Notes: generated from the sequence alone by a model not told the origin. 12,003 bases of DNA from Leptolyngbyaceae cyanobacterium CSSed165cm_216 (GCA_007135385.1 SLIY01000213.1:1-12003), one strand, 5' to 3'; positions 1 through 6,840 are shown, counted from the stretch's first letter. A program made the numbers and translations.

Positions 1-1864
1 AGTTTAAATCTCCCATGACGTCACCCAGAAAGTCTTCTGGAACTTCAACCTCGACCTTCATAATGGGCTCTAGAAGGACGGGAGACGCCTTCATGACGGC
101 CTCTTTCATAGCCATTGACCCGGCAATCTTAAAAGCCATCTCTGAGGAGTCTACATCATGGTAGGACCCATCTATGAGAGTAACCTTTAGATCAATTACA
201 GGGTACCCAGCTAGGATACCAGATTCGCAGGCTTCTTTCATGCCTTGTTCGGCAGAAGGAATATACTCCTTCGGAATTGTGCCCCCTACAATTTTAGACA
301 CAAATTCAAATCCGCTGCCTTCTTCCGTAGGCGCAACCTCTACAACCACATGACCGTACTGGCCTTTACCACCGCTTTGGCGCACAAACTTACCCTCGGC
401 AGAGATGGCTTTACGAATTGTTTCCCGATAGGCCACCTGGGGCGCACCAATATTGGCTTCCACCTTAAATTCCCGCAACATTCTGTCAACCAGAATATCC
501 AGGTGGAGCTCACCCATACCAGCAATTACCGTCTGATTAGTTTCAGGATCGGTACTGACCCGGAAGGTGGGATCTTCTTCCGACAGGGACTGAAGAGCTT
601 TAGAAAGCTTATCCATATCTTGCTTGGTCCTAGGCTCGACCGCCACTGAGATCACTGGCTCCGGGATATACAAGGACTCCAGAATAATCGGCTGATCGGG
701 ATCACAAATGGTGTCCCCAGTAAAGGTATCTTTCAGCCCGATGGCGGCCCCCAAATCTCCGGCCCGTAGCTCGTCTACCTCAATACGATCATCTGCTTTG
801 AGCACAATTAGACGGGAAATGCGCTCTTTTTTATCTTTGGTGGCGTTATAGATGTAACTGCCTTTTTTCAGCACCCCAGAGTAAACCCGCAAAAATGTCA
901 GACGACCATAGGGGTCAGCCATGATTTTAAAGGCTAAGGATGACAGAGGAACATCATCATCGGCAGCCCGTGCCGCCGTTTCACCACTGGGTAGCAACCC
1001 TTGGATGGGTGGCACCTCCATAGGAGATGGCAAATAGTCAACCACCGCATCTAGCAGCAACTGTACACCCCGATTTTTGAAGGCGGAACCGCACAACATC
1101 GGAACCATCGTGCCTTTAATAGTTCCCTGACGTAGGGCGGTCACAATCTCTTCGGGCAGCAAATCCTCGCCTTCCAGGTATTTCTCCATCAGGACATCGC
1201 TCGTCTCAGCCACAGCTTCCACCAGCTTGGTACGATATTCCTGAGCCACCTCTAGAACGTCGGCTGGGATATCGGTATCGTCCATGTTCTGACCAAGGTC
1301 ATCATGGTAAATGCGGGCCCGCATTGAAACGAGATCAACTACCCCCTGAAAATCAGCCTCAGCCCCAATGGGAATTTGTACAGCAACCACATTCGCCCCT
1401 AAGCGATCGCGCAACTGGTCATACACTTTGAAAAAGTTTGCTCCAGTGCGATCCATCTTGTTGACAAAAGCAATTCGCGGCACGGAATATCGATTCGCCT
1501 GCCGCCAAACCGTCTCAGATTGAGGCTGAACTCCACCGACGGAGCAAAATACAGCAATGACACCATCCAATACCCGCATAGACCGCTCAACTTCGATGGT
1601 GAAGTCAACGTGTCCTGGGGTATCAATAATATTGATTTGATGCTCGCGCCAACTAGTACTGATAGCGGCCGCTGTAATCGTAATTCCCCGCTCCCGTTCC
1701 TGGGCCATCCAGTCGGTGACAGCGGTGCCATCATGAACCTCGCCAATTTTGTGCACAATGCCCGAGTAAAACAAAATTCGCTCGGTTGTCGTGGTTTTAC
1801 CCGCGTCAATGTGGGCGGCAATGCCAATATTCCGAACCTTCTGTAGGGGAGTTGTCCGTGCCAT
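1..1864 (-). CDS. fusA: Elongation factor G, 3' end cut by the window edge
   Basis: This is the GTPase that drives tRNA-mRNA translocation on the ribosome in the cytoplasm. The frame from the ATG at 1864 is open through all 621 codons in the window; EF-G is usually about 690 residues, so roughly 70 C-terminal residues (most of domain V) lie outside. Visible motifs: the P-loop AHIDAGKT at residues 17-24, the switch I segment RGITI at 59-63, DTPGH at 81-85 and NKMD at 135-138. At the left edge the protein reads PIMKVEVEVPEDFLGDVMGD, the start of EF-G domain V. The start is fixed by an AGGAGG site 5 nt upstream. It is the third gene of the rpsL-rpsG-fusA operon; a tuf gene normally follows but is not visible. 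Cyanobacteria often carry extra EF-G paralogues; the operon position marks this as the canonical copy. Confidence 0.97.
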   Translation of the reverse strand, partial: MARTTPLQKVRNIGIAAHIDAGKTTTTERILFYSGIVHKIGEVHDGTAVTDWMAQERERGITITAAAISTSWREHQINIIDTPGHVDFTIEVERSMRVLDGVIAVFCSVGGVQPQSETVWRQANRYSVPRIAFVNKMDRTGANFFKVYDQLRDRLGANVVAVQIPIGAEADFQGVVDLVSMRARIYHDDLGQNMDDTDIPADVLEVAQEYRTKLVEAVAETSDVLMEKYLEGEDLLPEEIVTALRQGTIKGTMVPMLCGSAFKNRGVQLLLDAVVDYLPSPMEVPPIQGLLPSGETAARAADDDVPLSSLAFKIMADPYGRLTFLRVYSGVLKKGSYIYNATKDKKERISRLIVLKADDRIEVDELRAGDLGAAIGLKDTFTGDTICDPDQPIILESLYIPEPVISVAVEPRTKQDMDKLSKALQSLSEEDPTFRVSTDPETNQTVIAGMGELHLDILVDRMLREFKVEANIGAPQVAYRETIRKAISAEGKFVRQSGGKGQYGHVVVEVAPTEEGSGFEFVSKIVGGTIPKEYIPSAEQGMKEACESGILAGYPVIDLKVTLIDGSYHDVDSSEMAFKIAGSMAMKEAVMKASPVLLEPIMKVEVEVPEDFLGDVMGDLN

Positions 1865-1869
1865 AGCGA

Positions 1870-1875
1870 CCTCCT
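1870..1875 (-). promoter_or_regulatory. Strong Shine-Dalgarno of fusA
   Basis: A perfect AGGAGG on the minus strand lies 5 nt before the fusA ATG. It is the clearest ribosome binding site in the window and decides the fusA start. rpsL, the IscA gene and glsF have no comparable site. Confidence 0.8.
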
Positions 1876-2054
1876 CAGCGTCACATTGCCAACCAGCTTA
1901 AAGGGTTTCAACCAAAACTTGGCAAAGGTCTTGATGCCACTGACCCAAAGGCCACATCCGCCTTTCCAAAAGATTTTTGGTGAAACCCGCTTGGGGTTAA
2001 CCTGCGACAGTCTAACCTAAAGTAGACAAGTGACGCAGGCAGACCCCCTGACAA

Positions 2055-2525
2055 TTAGTAGCGATAATGGGCAAATGCCTTGTTAGCTTCAGCCATCCGG
2101 TGAGTCTCCTCACGCTTACGCACCGCCCCGCCAGTTTCGTTGGCGGCATCCATGAGTTCATTAGCCAGTTTGATGGCCATGGACTTACCAGAACGTTGCC
2201 GGGCAAACTGCGTCAACCAGCGGAGGGCCAAGGCAACACCCCGTTCAGACCGCACTTCCATCGGCACCTGATAGGTAGCACCCCCCACCCGGCGAGCTTT
2301 GACCTCGACTAATGGGGTGGCATTGCGTACAGCTGTTTCAAACACCTCTAGGGGATCACCGCCAGTACGTTCTTTAATGATGGCAAAAGAATCATAGACA
2401 ATTCTGTCAGCCAAGGATTTTTTGCCACTGGTCATTAACCGTCGACTCATCATCGTGATCAAGCGACTGTTATAGACAGAATCCGGTGGGATCGGGCGTT
2501 TTTGAGCAGTGGTACGGCGGGACAT
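2055..2525 (-). CDS. rpsG: 30S ribosomal protein S7
   Basis: Primary 16S rRNA-binding protein that nucleates assembly of the 30S head and lies near the E site. The 156-residue product has the usual bacterial S7 length. It begins MSRRTTAQKR and contains the conserved blocks GGDPLEVFETAVRN and GGATYQVP, and the RKREETHRMAEANKAFAHYR C-terminal segment. The start is the ATG at 2525, with only a weak GGAA-type site about 8 nt upstream. It lies between rpsL (196 bp upstream) and fusA (190 bp downstream) on the same strand. In E. coli S7 represses its own operon by binding the rpsL-rpsG spacer; the spacer here is long enough for such a structure, but I cannot identify one by homology. Confidence 0.97.
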   Translation of the reverse strand: MSRRTTAQKRPIPPDSVYNSRLITMMSRRLMTSGKKSLADRIVYDSFAIIKERTGGDPLEVFETAVRNATPLVEVKARRVGGATYQVPMEVRSERGVALALRWLTQFARQRSGKSMAIKLANELMDAANETGGAVRKREETHRMAEANKAFAHYRY

Positions 2526-2721
2526 GGTTTAAGTTCCAATCGATATAAACTTGGGTAGCCGTGTCTCATGAGACCGTGCACTCAGGGACAACTGGCTTAG
2601 AAAGCGATAAAACAATGATTAACACGGGCTAGACCAGTCAGCAAAGCCTATCTCAGCCCATAACGAGGATGACGGAGGAAGTTAACCGACCTATGCTTCA
2701 GGACGTTACCCCCCAGGAGAT
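2526..2721 (-). other. Long rpsL-rpsG spacer with a 12-bp palindrome
   Basis: This 196-bp non-coding spacer lies inside the ribosomal operon. The only clear structure is a perfect palindrome GTCTCATGAGAC at 2563-2574, 37 bp before the rpsG start. As RNA it could fold only into a short stem (GTCT/AGAC with a CATG loop). I see no terminator with a T-run and no open frame worth calling. A role in S7 autoregulation is possible by analogy with enterobacteria, but this is inference. Confidence 0.4.
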
Positions 2722-3096
2722 TTAGCCCTTAGGGCGTTTAGCCCCATATTTGGAACGACCTTGGCGACGGTCCTTAACCCCAGCCGTATCTAACGTGCCA
2801 CGAATAATGTGGTAGCGAACCCCAGGCAAATCCTTAACCCGGCCGCCCCGAATCATCACAACGGAGTGCTCTTGTAGGTTATGGCCGATCCCTGGAATAT
2901 AGGCTGTCACCTCAAACCCAGAGGTCAAGCGAACTCGCGCCACCTTGCGTAGAGCTGAGTTGGGCTTTTTAGGAGTGGTGGTATACACACGGGTACAGAC
3001 TCCACGCCGCTGAGGACAGCTCTTAAGGGCGGGAGACTTAGTTTTCTTCTCGGCTTTTTGACGCTCACTCCGGATGAGTTGCTGAATCGTGGGCAT
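2722..3096 (-). CDS. rpsL: 30S ribosomal protein S12
   Basis: Decoding-centre protein of the small subunit, a determinant of translational accuracy and of streptomycin response. At 124 residues it has the normal length. It begins MPTIQQLIR and carries TTTPKKPNSALRK (about residues 39-51) and KDLPGVRYH (88-96). The two lysines at which streptomycin-resistance substitutions occur are both present (Lys43 and Lys88 counting the initiator Met), so the sequence is of the unmutated, sensitive type. Asp89, the residue methylthiolated by RimO in other bacteria, is also present. The start is the ATG at 3096; its upstream site is weak. First ribosomal gene of the operon, 76 bp after the IscA-like gene. 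Confidence 0.97.
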   Translation of the reverse strand: MPTIQQLIRSERQKAEKKTKSPALKSCPQRRGVCTRVYTTTPKKPNSALRKVARVRLTSGFEVTAYIPGIGHNLQEHSVVMIRGGRVKDLPGVRYHIIRGTLDTAGVKDRRQGRSKYGAKRPKG

Positions 3097-3150
3097 AATA
3101 CGCTCTAAACACTACGGCTGGTGACAAAATTTAAGTTTTCACAAGCTCTG

Positions 3151-3180
3151 ATACTAACATTGAAAAAGTTCTTTAGTCAA
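3151..3180 (-). promoter_or_regulatory. Possible promoter of the rpsL-rpsG-fusA operon
   Basis: On the minus strand a TTGACT box (3175-3180, 5 of 6 to consensus) is followed after 18 nt by TAGTAT (3151-3156, 4 of 6). The -35 box overlaps the last codons and stop of the IscA-like gene, and the -10 lies in an AT-rich gap. Transcription would start near 3144 and give a leader of about 45-50 nt before rpsL. This would let the ribosomal genes be transcribed independently of the IscA gene. Judged by eye only. Confidence 0.4.
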
Positions 3181-3589
3181 ACTTCGATTGAGCCATAGAG
3201 TCATGGGACTCGAACGTGGCTGGTGGGGCCGTTGCAGTGCAATCTGAGGTGGTAGGCTCAGGGGTGGTAGAAAAGGAGTGGCCACAACCGCAGGTGTGAT
3301 GGGCTTGGGGGTTGGTGAAGCGAAACCCTCCTCCCATTAAATCTTCTGAGTAGTCGATGGTGAGCCCTTTAACCAGGTCAAGGGCTGTGTTGGCAACGAC
3401 TAGGGTCAGACCACTGCCACAATCAAAAGCCGTGGTGGCCCGATCTGATGGGGGCTCAGCATTGAGACGATAGGCCCATTGGGCGCAACTACCTGGGTCA
3501 AGGGTGAGATAGACTGGTTGGGCTGGGTTGGGCTGGCGCTGCCGCAGGCGATTGAGCTCCTGGATGGCACTGGGGCTTATGTGAATCAT
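3173..3589 (-). CDS. HesB/IscA-type iron-sulfur assembly protein with a C-terminal tail
   Basis: A-type iron-sulfur carrier family, thought to bind iron or a [2Fe-2S] cluster and pass it to target proteins in the cytoplasm. The three family cysteines are present: Cys35 (in DPGSC) and Cys100/Cys102 in the CGCG motif, preceded by the typical segment DYSEDLMGGGFRFTNP (79-94). The HesB/IscA core ends near residue 106; residues 107-138 form an extra tail rich in Ser, Thr, Pro and Ala with one further Cys, which core IscA proteins of about 105-110 residues lack. The start is the ATG at 3589; no clear Shine-Dalgarno is seen. It is co-directional with rpsL, 76 bp upstream of it. Which A-type subclass it belongs to (IscA, SufA or ErpA-like) cannot be settled by eye, so no symbol is given. 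Confidence 0.9.
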   Translation of the reverse strand: MIHISPSAIQELNRLRQRQPNPAQPVYLTLDPGSCAQWAYRLNAEPPSDRATTAFDCGSGLTLVVANTALDLVKGLTIDYSEDLMGGGFRFTNPQAHHTCGCGHSFSTTPEPTTSDCTATAPPATFESHDSMAQSKFD

Positions 3590-3665
3590 GTAATGTTATG
3601 TCTTACGGATTTGAGGGTGGCAACAGGGCGGCAATCCCTCGAGTCGCTGTCATTAAGCTGTCTCG

Positions 3666-3695
3666 AGTGTATCACTAGGGGATCTAGAGTGCCAA
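3666..3695 (-). promoter_or_regulatory. Possible promoter of the IscA-like gene
   Basis: Minus strand: TTGGCA (3690-3695, 5 of 6 to the -35 consensus), an 18-nt spacer, then TACACT (3666-3671, 4 of 6 to the -10 consensus). Transcription would begin near 3659, about 70 nt before the start codon. It lies just downstream of the hairpin at 3703-3737. A prediction by eye only. Confidence 0.35.
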
Positions 3696-3702
3696 AACAG
3701 TG

Positions 3703-3737
3703 GGCCGTCCCCACCTACTTAAAGGCTGGGGACGGCC
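3703..3737. terminator. Strong hairpin, possible terminator of the cupin transcript
   Basis: A perfect 10-bp inverted repeat, GGCCGTCCCC at 3703-3712 and GGGGACGGCC at 3728-3737, encloses a 15-nt loop. On the minus strand the stem is followed by CACTG and then only four T, so it is not a classic intrinsic terminator. Its position between the cupin gene (stop at 3913) and the promoter-like boxes of the IscA gene suits a transcription boundary. Alternatives are an RNA-processing stem or protein-binding dyad. Confidence 0.4.
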
Positions 3738-3912
3738 GAGGATGATGACTAGAGGATGACCATTGTCAGCCACTAGATCTGCCAGTACCTAGGACCCAGG
3801 GGCAGAAATAACCCACCTATTTCCGTCGATGCAAAACTTTGCATGGAGCGGGACTTCCTTTATACCTTTTGCCTCCTTACGTCTGCCCTTCTGTACCAGG
3901 TTAGTGGTGAGC
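3738..3912. other. Non-coding 3' flank of the cupin gene with a 7-2-7 dyad
   Basis: No gene is supported here; together with 3590-3737 this makes 323 bp without coding sequence. The one notable element is a near-perfect dyad, ATGCAAA at 3829-3835 and TTTGCAT at 3838-3844 separated by AC. No T-run follows on either strand, so it looks more like a DNA-binding dyad or a small RNA stem than a terminator. Confidence 0.35.
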
Positions 3913-4332
3913 CTATGGCGTTTCTACCCGAGAGTAATCATCTTGGAAGCGGACAATGTCATCTTCCCCCAGATACTCACCGTTTTGAACCTCAATCAGG
4001 ACTAAGGGAATCACCCCGACATTTTCCAGTCTGTGCTGGGTGCAGGGGGGGACATAGGTAGACTGGTTGGTGGAGAGCAGGATTTCATTATCCCCACAGA
4101 TGACTTTGGCCGTACCGGAGACTACAATCCAGTGTTCGCTGCGGTGGTGGTGCATTTGGAGGCTAAGGCGATGCCCTGGCTTGACCTCAATACGCTTAAT
4201 TTTATAGCCTCGCCCTTCCTCTAGGACGGTATAGCAGCCCCAAGGACGTAGACCAGATTCAGTAATGTCTTGGCCGTTGTTAGTGGCTAAGGCTAGGGCT
4301 GTCGGTGTAATAGTCTCATTTAATTTGGGCAT
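3913..4332 (-). CDS. Stand-alone type II mannose-6-phosphate isomerase-like cupin
   Basis: The 139-residue product matches the C-terminal cupin domain of the bifunctional GDP-mannose pyrophosphorylase/phosphomannose isomerases (AlgA, ManC type). That domain interconverts fructose-6-phosphate and mannose-6-phosphate, the entry to GDP-mannose and mannose-containing glycans. Motifs: RPWGCYTVLEEG from residue 29, QMHHHRSEHW (59-68) carrying probable metal ligands His61, His63 and Glu66, and PPCTQHRLEN (95-104) with His100. The ending GEYLGEDDIVRFQDDYSR is typical of the family. The N-terminal nucleotidyltransferase domain is absent, so it can supply only the isomerase half, if it is catalytic. 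The start is the ATG at 4332, with an AGGAGA site 9 nt upstream. Free-standing versions of this domain occur in other bacteria; activity is inferred from conserved ligands. Confidence 0.88.
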   Translation of the reverse strand: MPKLNETITPTALALATNNGQDITESGLRPWGCYTVLEEGRGYKIKRIEVKPGHRLSLQMHHHRSEHWIVVSGTAKVICGDNEILLSTNQSTYVPPCTQHRLENVGVIPLVLIEVQNGEYLGEDDIVRFQDDYSRVETP

Positions 4333-4341
4333 AGTCGTGAT

Positions 4342-4347
4342 TCTCCT
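4342..4347 (-). promoter_or_regulatory. Shine-Dalgarno of the cupin gene
   Basis: AGGAGA on the minus strand, 9 nt before the ATG at 4332, supports that start codon. Confidence 0.6.
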
Positions 4348-4772
4348 AAAGCCGATAAACGCTTTCGCTAGGTTGGGTTAAGGGTCAAACGAGGGGCTTA
4401 GACTGGAACGACGATAAACTGTCGTAGCTGGTTGCTGACGGGGCAGGATGGGCACCCAATAGGTCGATTCTAGACAGACATCAGTCTAGCAGGGGAATTC
4501 TGCGGAGTTCAGCAAAACTACGGGCTGAGGGCCAGAACCACATGGAGTCTTTACCTGGGGCAGAGTGGCTTTAATTTGTCCTGATAAAGGTGGCTTGATC
4601 AAGCTGGGAATTGTGACTAACGGACCGGACATTAGCTAACCAGCTCAGCCTGATACCTGAATCTTAAAACCTGTAGCCTTTGGCGAAGGTGATCATAACT
4701 AATGCCAGCCTGATGACAGCCGGAATTCAGAAACATGCCGGGTTTCATTAGGGCGGGTTGTGGGCCTAAATG
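4348..4772. other. Intergenic stretch without a supported gene
   Basis: Between the cupin gene and the glycosidase gene I see no credible coding frame, tRNA or clear terminator. Two short inverted repeats, each with an 8-nt spacer, lie upstream of the cupin: ACGAC/GTCGT (4408-4412 and 4421-4425) and CTAGAC/GTCTAG (4470-4475 and 4484-4489). Repeats this short are expected by chance at about this frequency, so they are recorded only as possible operators. A TTGACC box near 4383-4388 (minus) lacks a convincing -10 partner. Confidence 0.4.
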
Positions 4773-4810
4773 TTACTCGGCTGTAAACAGCTTACTCAGC
4801 TGTAAACAGC
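4773..4810 (-). repeat. 19-bp tandem duplication over the glycosidase stop codon
   Basis: Two adjacent 19-bp copies (4773-4791 and 4792-4810) differ at one position (G at 4779, A at 4798). Read on the minus strand each copy is GCTGTTTACAGCYGAGTAA, so each contains the codons for LFTAE's end and a TAA stop. The upstream copy is the real gene end. The downstream copy is shifted by one base relative to the gene frame and lies in the 3' untranslated region. Each copy also contains the inverted pair GCTGT/ACAGC. This has the look of a recent replication-slippage duplication. Confidence 0.85.
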
Positions 4811-6633
4811 CCAATACCGTTGTGGACTCGACCAGCGGTGCGAGAGTTACGGTTGATTAAGCGACCTCCCAGGTAGAGGCTAGCGGAACCACCACCATCC
4901 AAGTTGAGGGCGTTGGTGCTGCCTAACTGGGCCATGATTTGAGCCAGTTGGTTGAGGGTGGGACCAGGCCCGGCAGGGCTATGGTGGACGGTTACGAGGA
5001 GAATATCGCCAGCAACATTGGTGGCGATCGCGCTACGGGGAGCCGCCTGGGTGGCAAAGGCGCGGCTAAATTGCTCGGCCTCAGCATTGAGCACCATCGT
5101 CTGGTTACGGATCAGCAGCGGGCCACCGCCGACAATATGGCGGAAGGGTTCTAGGCTAGCGGGTAAGGTCTCAGACTGGATCGCCAGGTCAGTGCCAGGG
5201 GGTAGGGCCACTGCCACCGTTGCGTAGGAACGTAGGGCCAGAATGTAACCATTGCTGGGAATCGACACCGCATCGCGATCGGTCACCGTTTGTTGATTGA
5301 CCACTTGGTTATTGACTACGGTAACCGCAATTTCATTGCCAGTAATGGGGCGATAAGTGGTCCCCCAAGCCGGGGTGTACAGACCGATACCGGCTTCCGC
5401 ATAGCCGCTGTTGGTGCCTTGGATGGGAAAAGATCGGCCGTTGGCGGTGGTTAGGGTTTGCTTTAAAAACAAGCGTTCCATGGCCACCGAACTGCTATCA
5501 TTCCAGCCGATAACGCCACGGCTGAGAATCGGGCTGGAAAGCCAATGGGTGTTGTGGCGAATGGCCCCGAGGGGGTACTGGTTGTTGCGGTTGAAAAAAC
5601 CGGCGTTAATGGCGGCGGTCGCCCGCCAGCGCTGCCCCATGGTTTGAAGGGGGGCAATACCTACCATGGTGCTGGGATCGGACCAAATGGGGCGGAGGGA
5701 GAGTTGGTTCTGATTGGCGGCAAGTTCGAGCCAGTACACCGGGAAAGCGGTGCCGCCCACCGAAATATATTGCTGTCGCCACCGCAGCCCCGGAGCCCAG
5801 GCGATGGTATGGGGCTGCAAGTGATCGGGCCGGAACTCCAAGATGACCTGGTTGGGCAACGTCTGAACCCGAGGGCGGAGGGTATTGCCCGTAAACCGCA
5901 CGGCCAGTTCGGTCCGCTGGGAAGTGGGGTTGGCCTGCACCTGGGTGACAATTCCTCCTGACCGATTCTGGGTAAGGGTGTTGGCCTGGGCAGTCAGGGA
6001 TGAGGTTGAGGTAGCGCTCAGGGTGAGGGTGAGTTCTTCGACTCCCTCATTTAGCTGTACGGCAGGGCGACCGGTCACGTCCAAAATGATGCGATCGCGT
6101 CCTGGCTGGAGATCTCGCCGAATGGACTTTACTTGGGCTGGAGCTGTGGTAATCGCCAGGGTAGAACCCTGGGGGGTCACCGTCCAGCCAGCCCCCTGGG
6201 CTAGGGAACTAATATCCAAGAACCGATAGCCATTGTGATGCCAAGCAGAGAGCATAATCGGGCTCGCCCCTGGAGCCGCAAACCACTGCACCGGCTGAAC
6301 CTGAGGATTACTGGTGCTAAGCAGTGTGGCCCCTAGGCGATCGGTCACCCCGTAGTCAGCTAGCCCCACTTGGCCATTCACCTGCATCCAGGGCATTGAA
6401 AAGGTAGATCCATTGATGGCCACAGTCGTACCCACTTGGGCCGCGGCCAACACAGCTGTGGGAGCATCCCGAATTGCAGTAGCCGGGGGCGTCGTCAGCG
6501 TCTGTACGGGGTTGGCCTCCTGGGCCAGGGCCGATCGGCTACCCCCAGCACCAACGCCTCCAACAGCCACTAAAGCAAGACTGAAAGGCAGGACGATACG
6601 AGTCAGGGGGACAGCAAAAGGCATGGTCATCAC
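4792..6633 (-). CDS. Exported phosphodiester glycosidase (NAGPA family)
   Basis: The family hydrolyses sugar-1-phosphodiester linkages; the founding member is the animal 'uncovering enzyme' of lysosomal targeting. Residues 1-37 form a Sec-type signal peptide with an ALA-Q cleavage site, so the product should act in the periplasm or outside. Residues about 65-165 resemble a copper-amine-oxidase-type N-terminal domain (INGSTFSMPWMQVNG, then FLDISSLAQGAGWTV). Residues about 170-270 look like an AMIN-type beta domain (DRIILDVTG). The glycosidase domain follows: AGFFNRNNQYPLG from 344, GGGPLL (502-507), APRSAI (531-536) and NLDGGGSAS (577-585). Start choice is open: GTG at 6633, ATG at 6630 and ATG at 6624 share the AAGGTGA site at 6644-6650. 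The substrate is unknown; a cell-surface glycan is likely. It is divergent from glsF. Confidence 0.85.
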   Translation of the reverse strand: MMTMPFAVPLTRIVLPFSLALVAVGGVGAGGSRSALAQEANPVQTLTTPPATAIRDAPTAVLAAAQVGTTVAINGSTFSMPWMQVNGQVGLADYGVTDRLGATLLSTSNPQVQPVQWFAAPGASPIMLSAWHHNGYRFLDISSLAQGAGWTVTPQGSTLAITTAPAQVKSIRRDLQPGRDRIILDVTGRPAVQLNEGVEELTLTLSATSTSSLTAQANTLTQNRSGGIVTQVQANPTSQRTELAVRFTGNTLRPRVQTLPNQVILEFRPDHLQPHTIAWAPGLRWRQQYISVGGTAFPVYWLELAANQNQLSLRPIWSDPSTMVGIAPLQTMGQRWRATAAINAGFFNRNNQYPLGAIRHNTHWLSSPILSRGVIGWNDSSSVAMERLFLKQTLTTANGRSFPIQGTNSGYAEAGIGLYTPAWGTTYRPITGNEIAVTVVNNQVVNQQTVTDRDAVSIPSNGYILALRSYATVAVALPPGTDLAIQSETLPASLEPFRHIVGGGPLLIRNQTMVLNAEAEQFSRAFATQAAPRSAIATNVAGDILLVTVHHSPAGPGPTLNQLAQIMAQLGSTNALNLDGGGSASLYLGGRLINRNSRTAGRVHNGIGLFTAE

Positions 6634-6695
6634 AGTAGCTATATCACCTTATATATAAGCTCAGGACCGGCGTCTTGCCGATAGGCCCGCACCAG

Positions 6696-6725
6696 ATCAT
6701 AAACTGGTTCTAAACTTGGCCTAAA
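6696..6725 (-). promoter_or_regulatory. Possible promoter of the glycosidase gene
   Basis: Minus strand: TATGAT at 6696-6701 (5 of 6 to the -10 consensus) with TTTAGG at 6720-6725 (3 of 6) after an 18-nt spacer. This would give a leader of roughly 55 nt. A closer TATA-like run at about 6650-6658 also exists, but starting there would leave no room for the AAGGTGA ribosome binding site. Confidence 0.35.
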
Positions 6726-6738
6726 ATGGTCTTCCTAT

Positions 6739-6755
6739 CCCTAGGGATCCTAGGG
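6739..6755. promoter_or_regulatory. 7-3-7 dyad in the divergent intergenic region
   Basis: CCCTAGG (6739-6745) and CCTAGGG (6749-6755) are perfect inverted copies separated by GAT. The element lies 14 bp upstream of the possible -35 box of the glycosidase gene and about 100 bp upstream of the possible glsF promoter. It could be an operator for either gene; no regulator is identified. Confidence 0.35.
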
Positions 6756-6840
6756 TCGCCGTGATCTGCTTGTTCAAGAAATGTTGAACAACAGCACATT
6801 TTCGCTGTGAGAGTGACCGCTATGGGCTGGGGAACCGGTA

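Noticed and set aside
1399..1911. A 170-codon minus-strand frame overlapping the start of fusA
   Set aside because: It is an alternative frame of the fusA coding strand. The EF-G frame from 1864 has all the GTPase motifs and the strong Shine-Dalgarno.
4408..4489. Two short inverted repeats with 8-nt spacers upstream of the cupin gene as operators
   Set aside because: Arms of 5 and 6 bp are expected by chance at this frequency, and no promoter boxes lie next to them.
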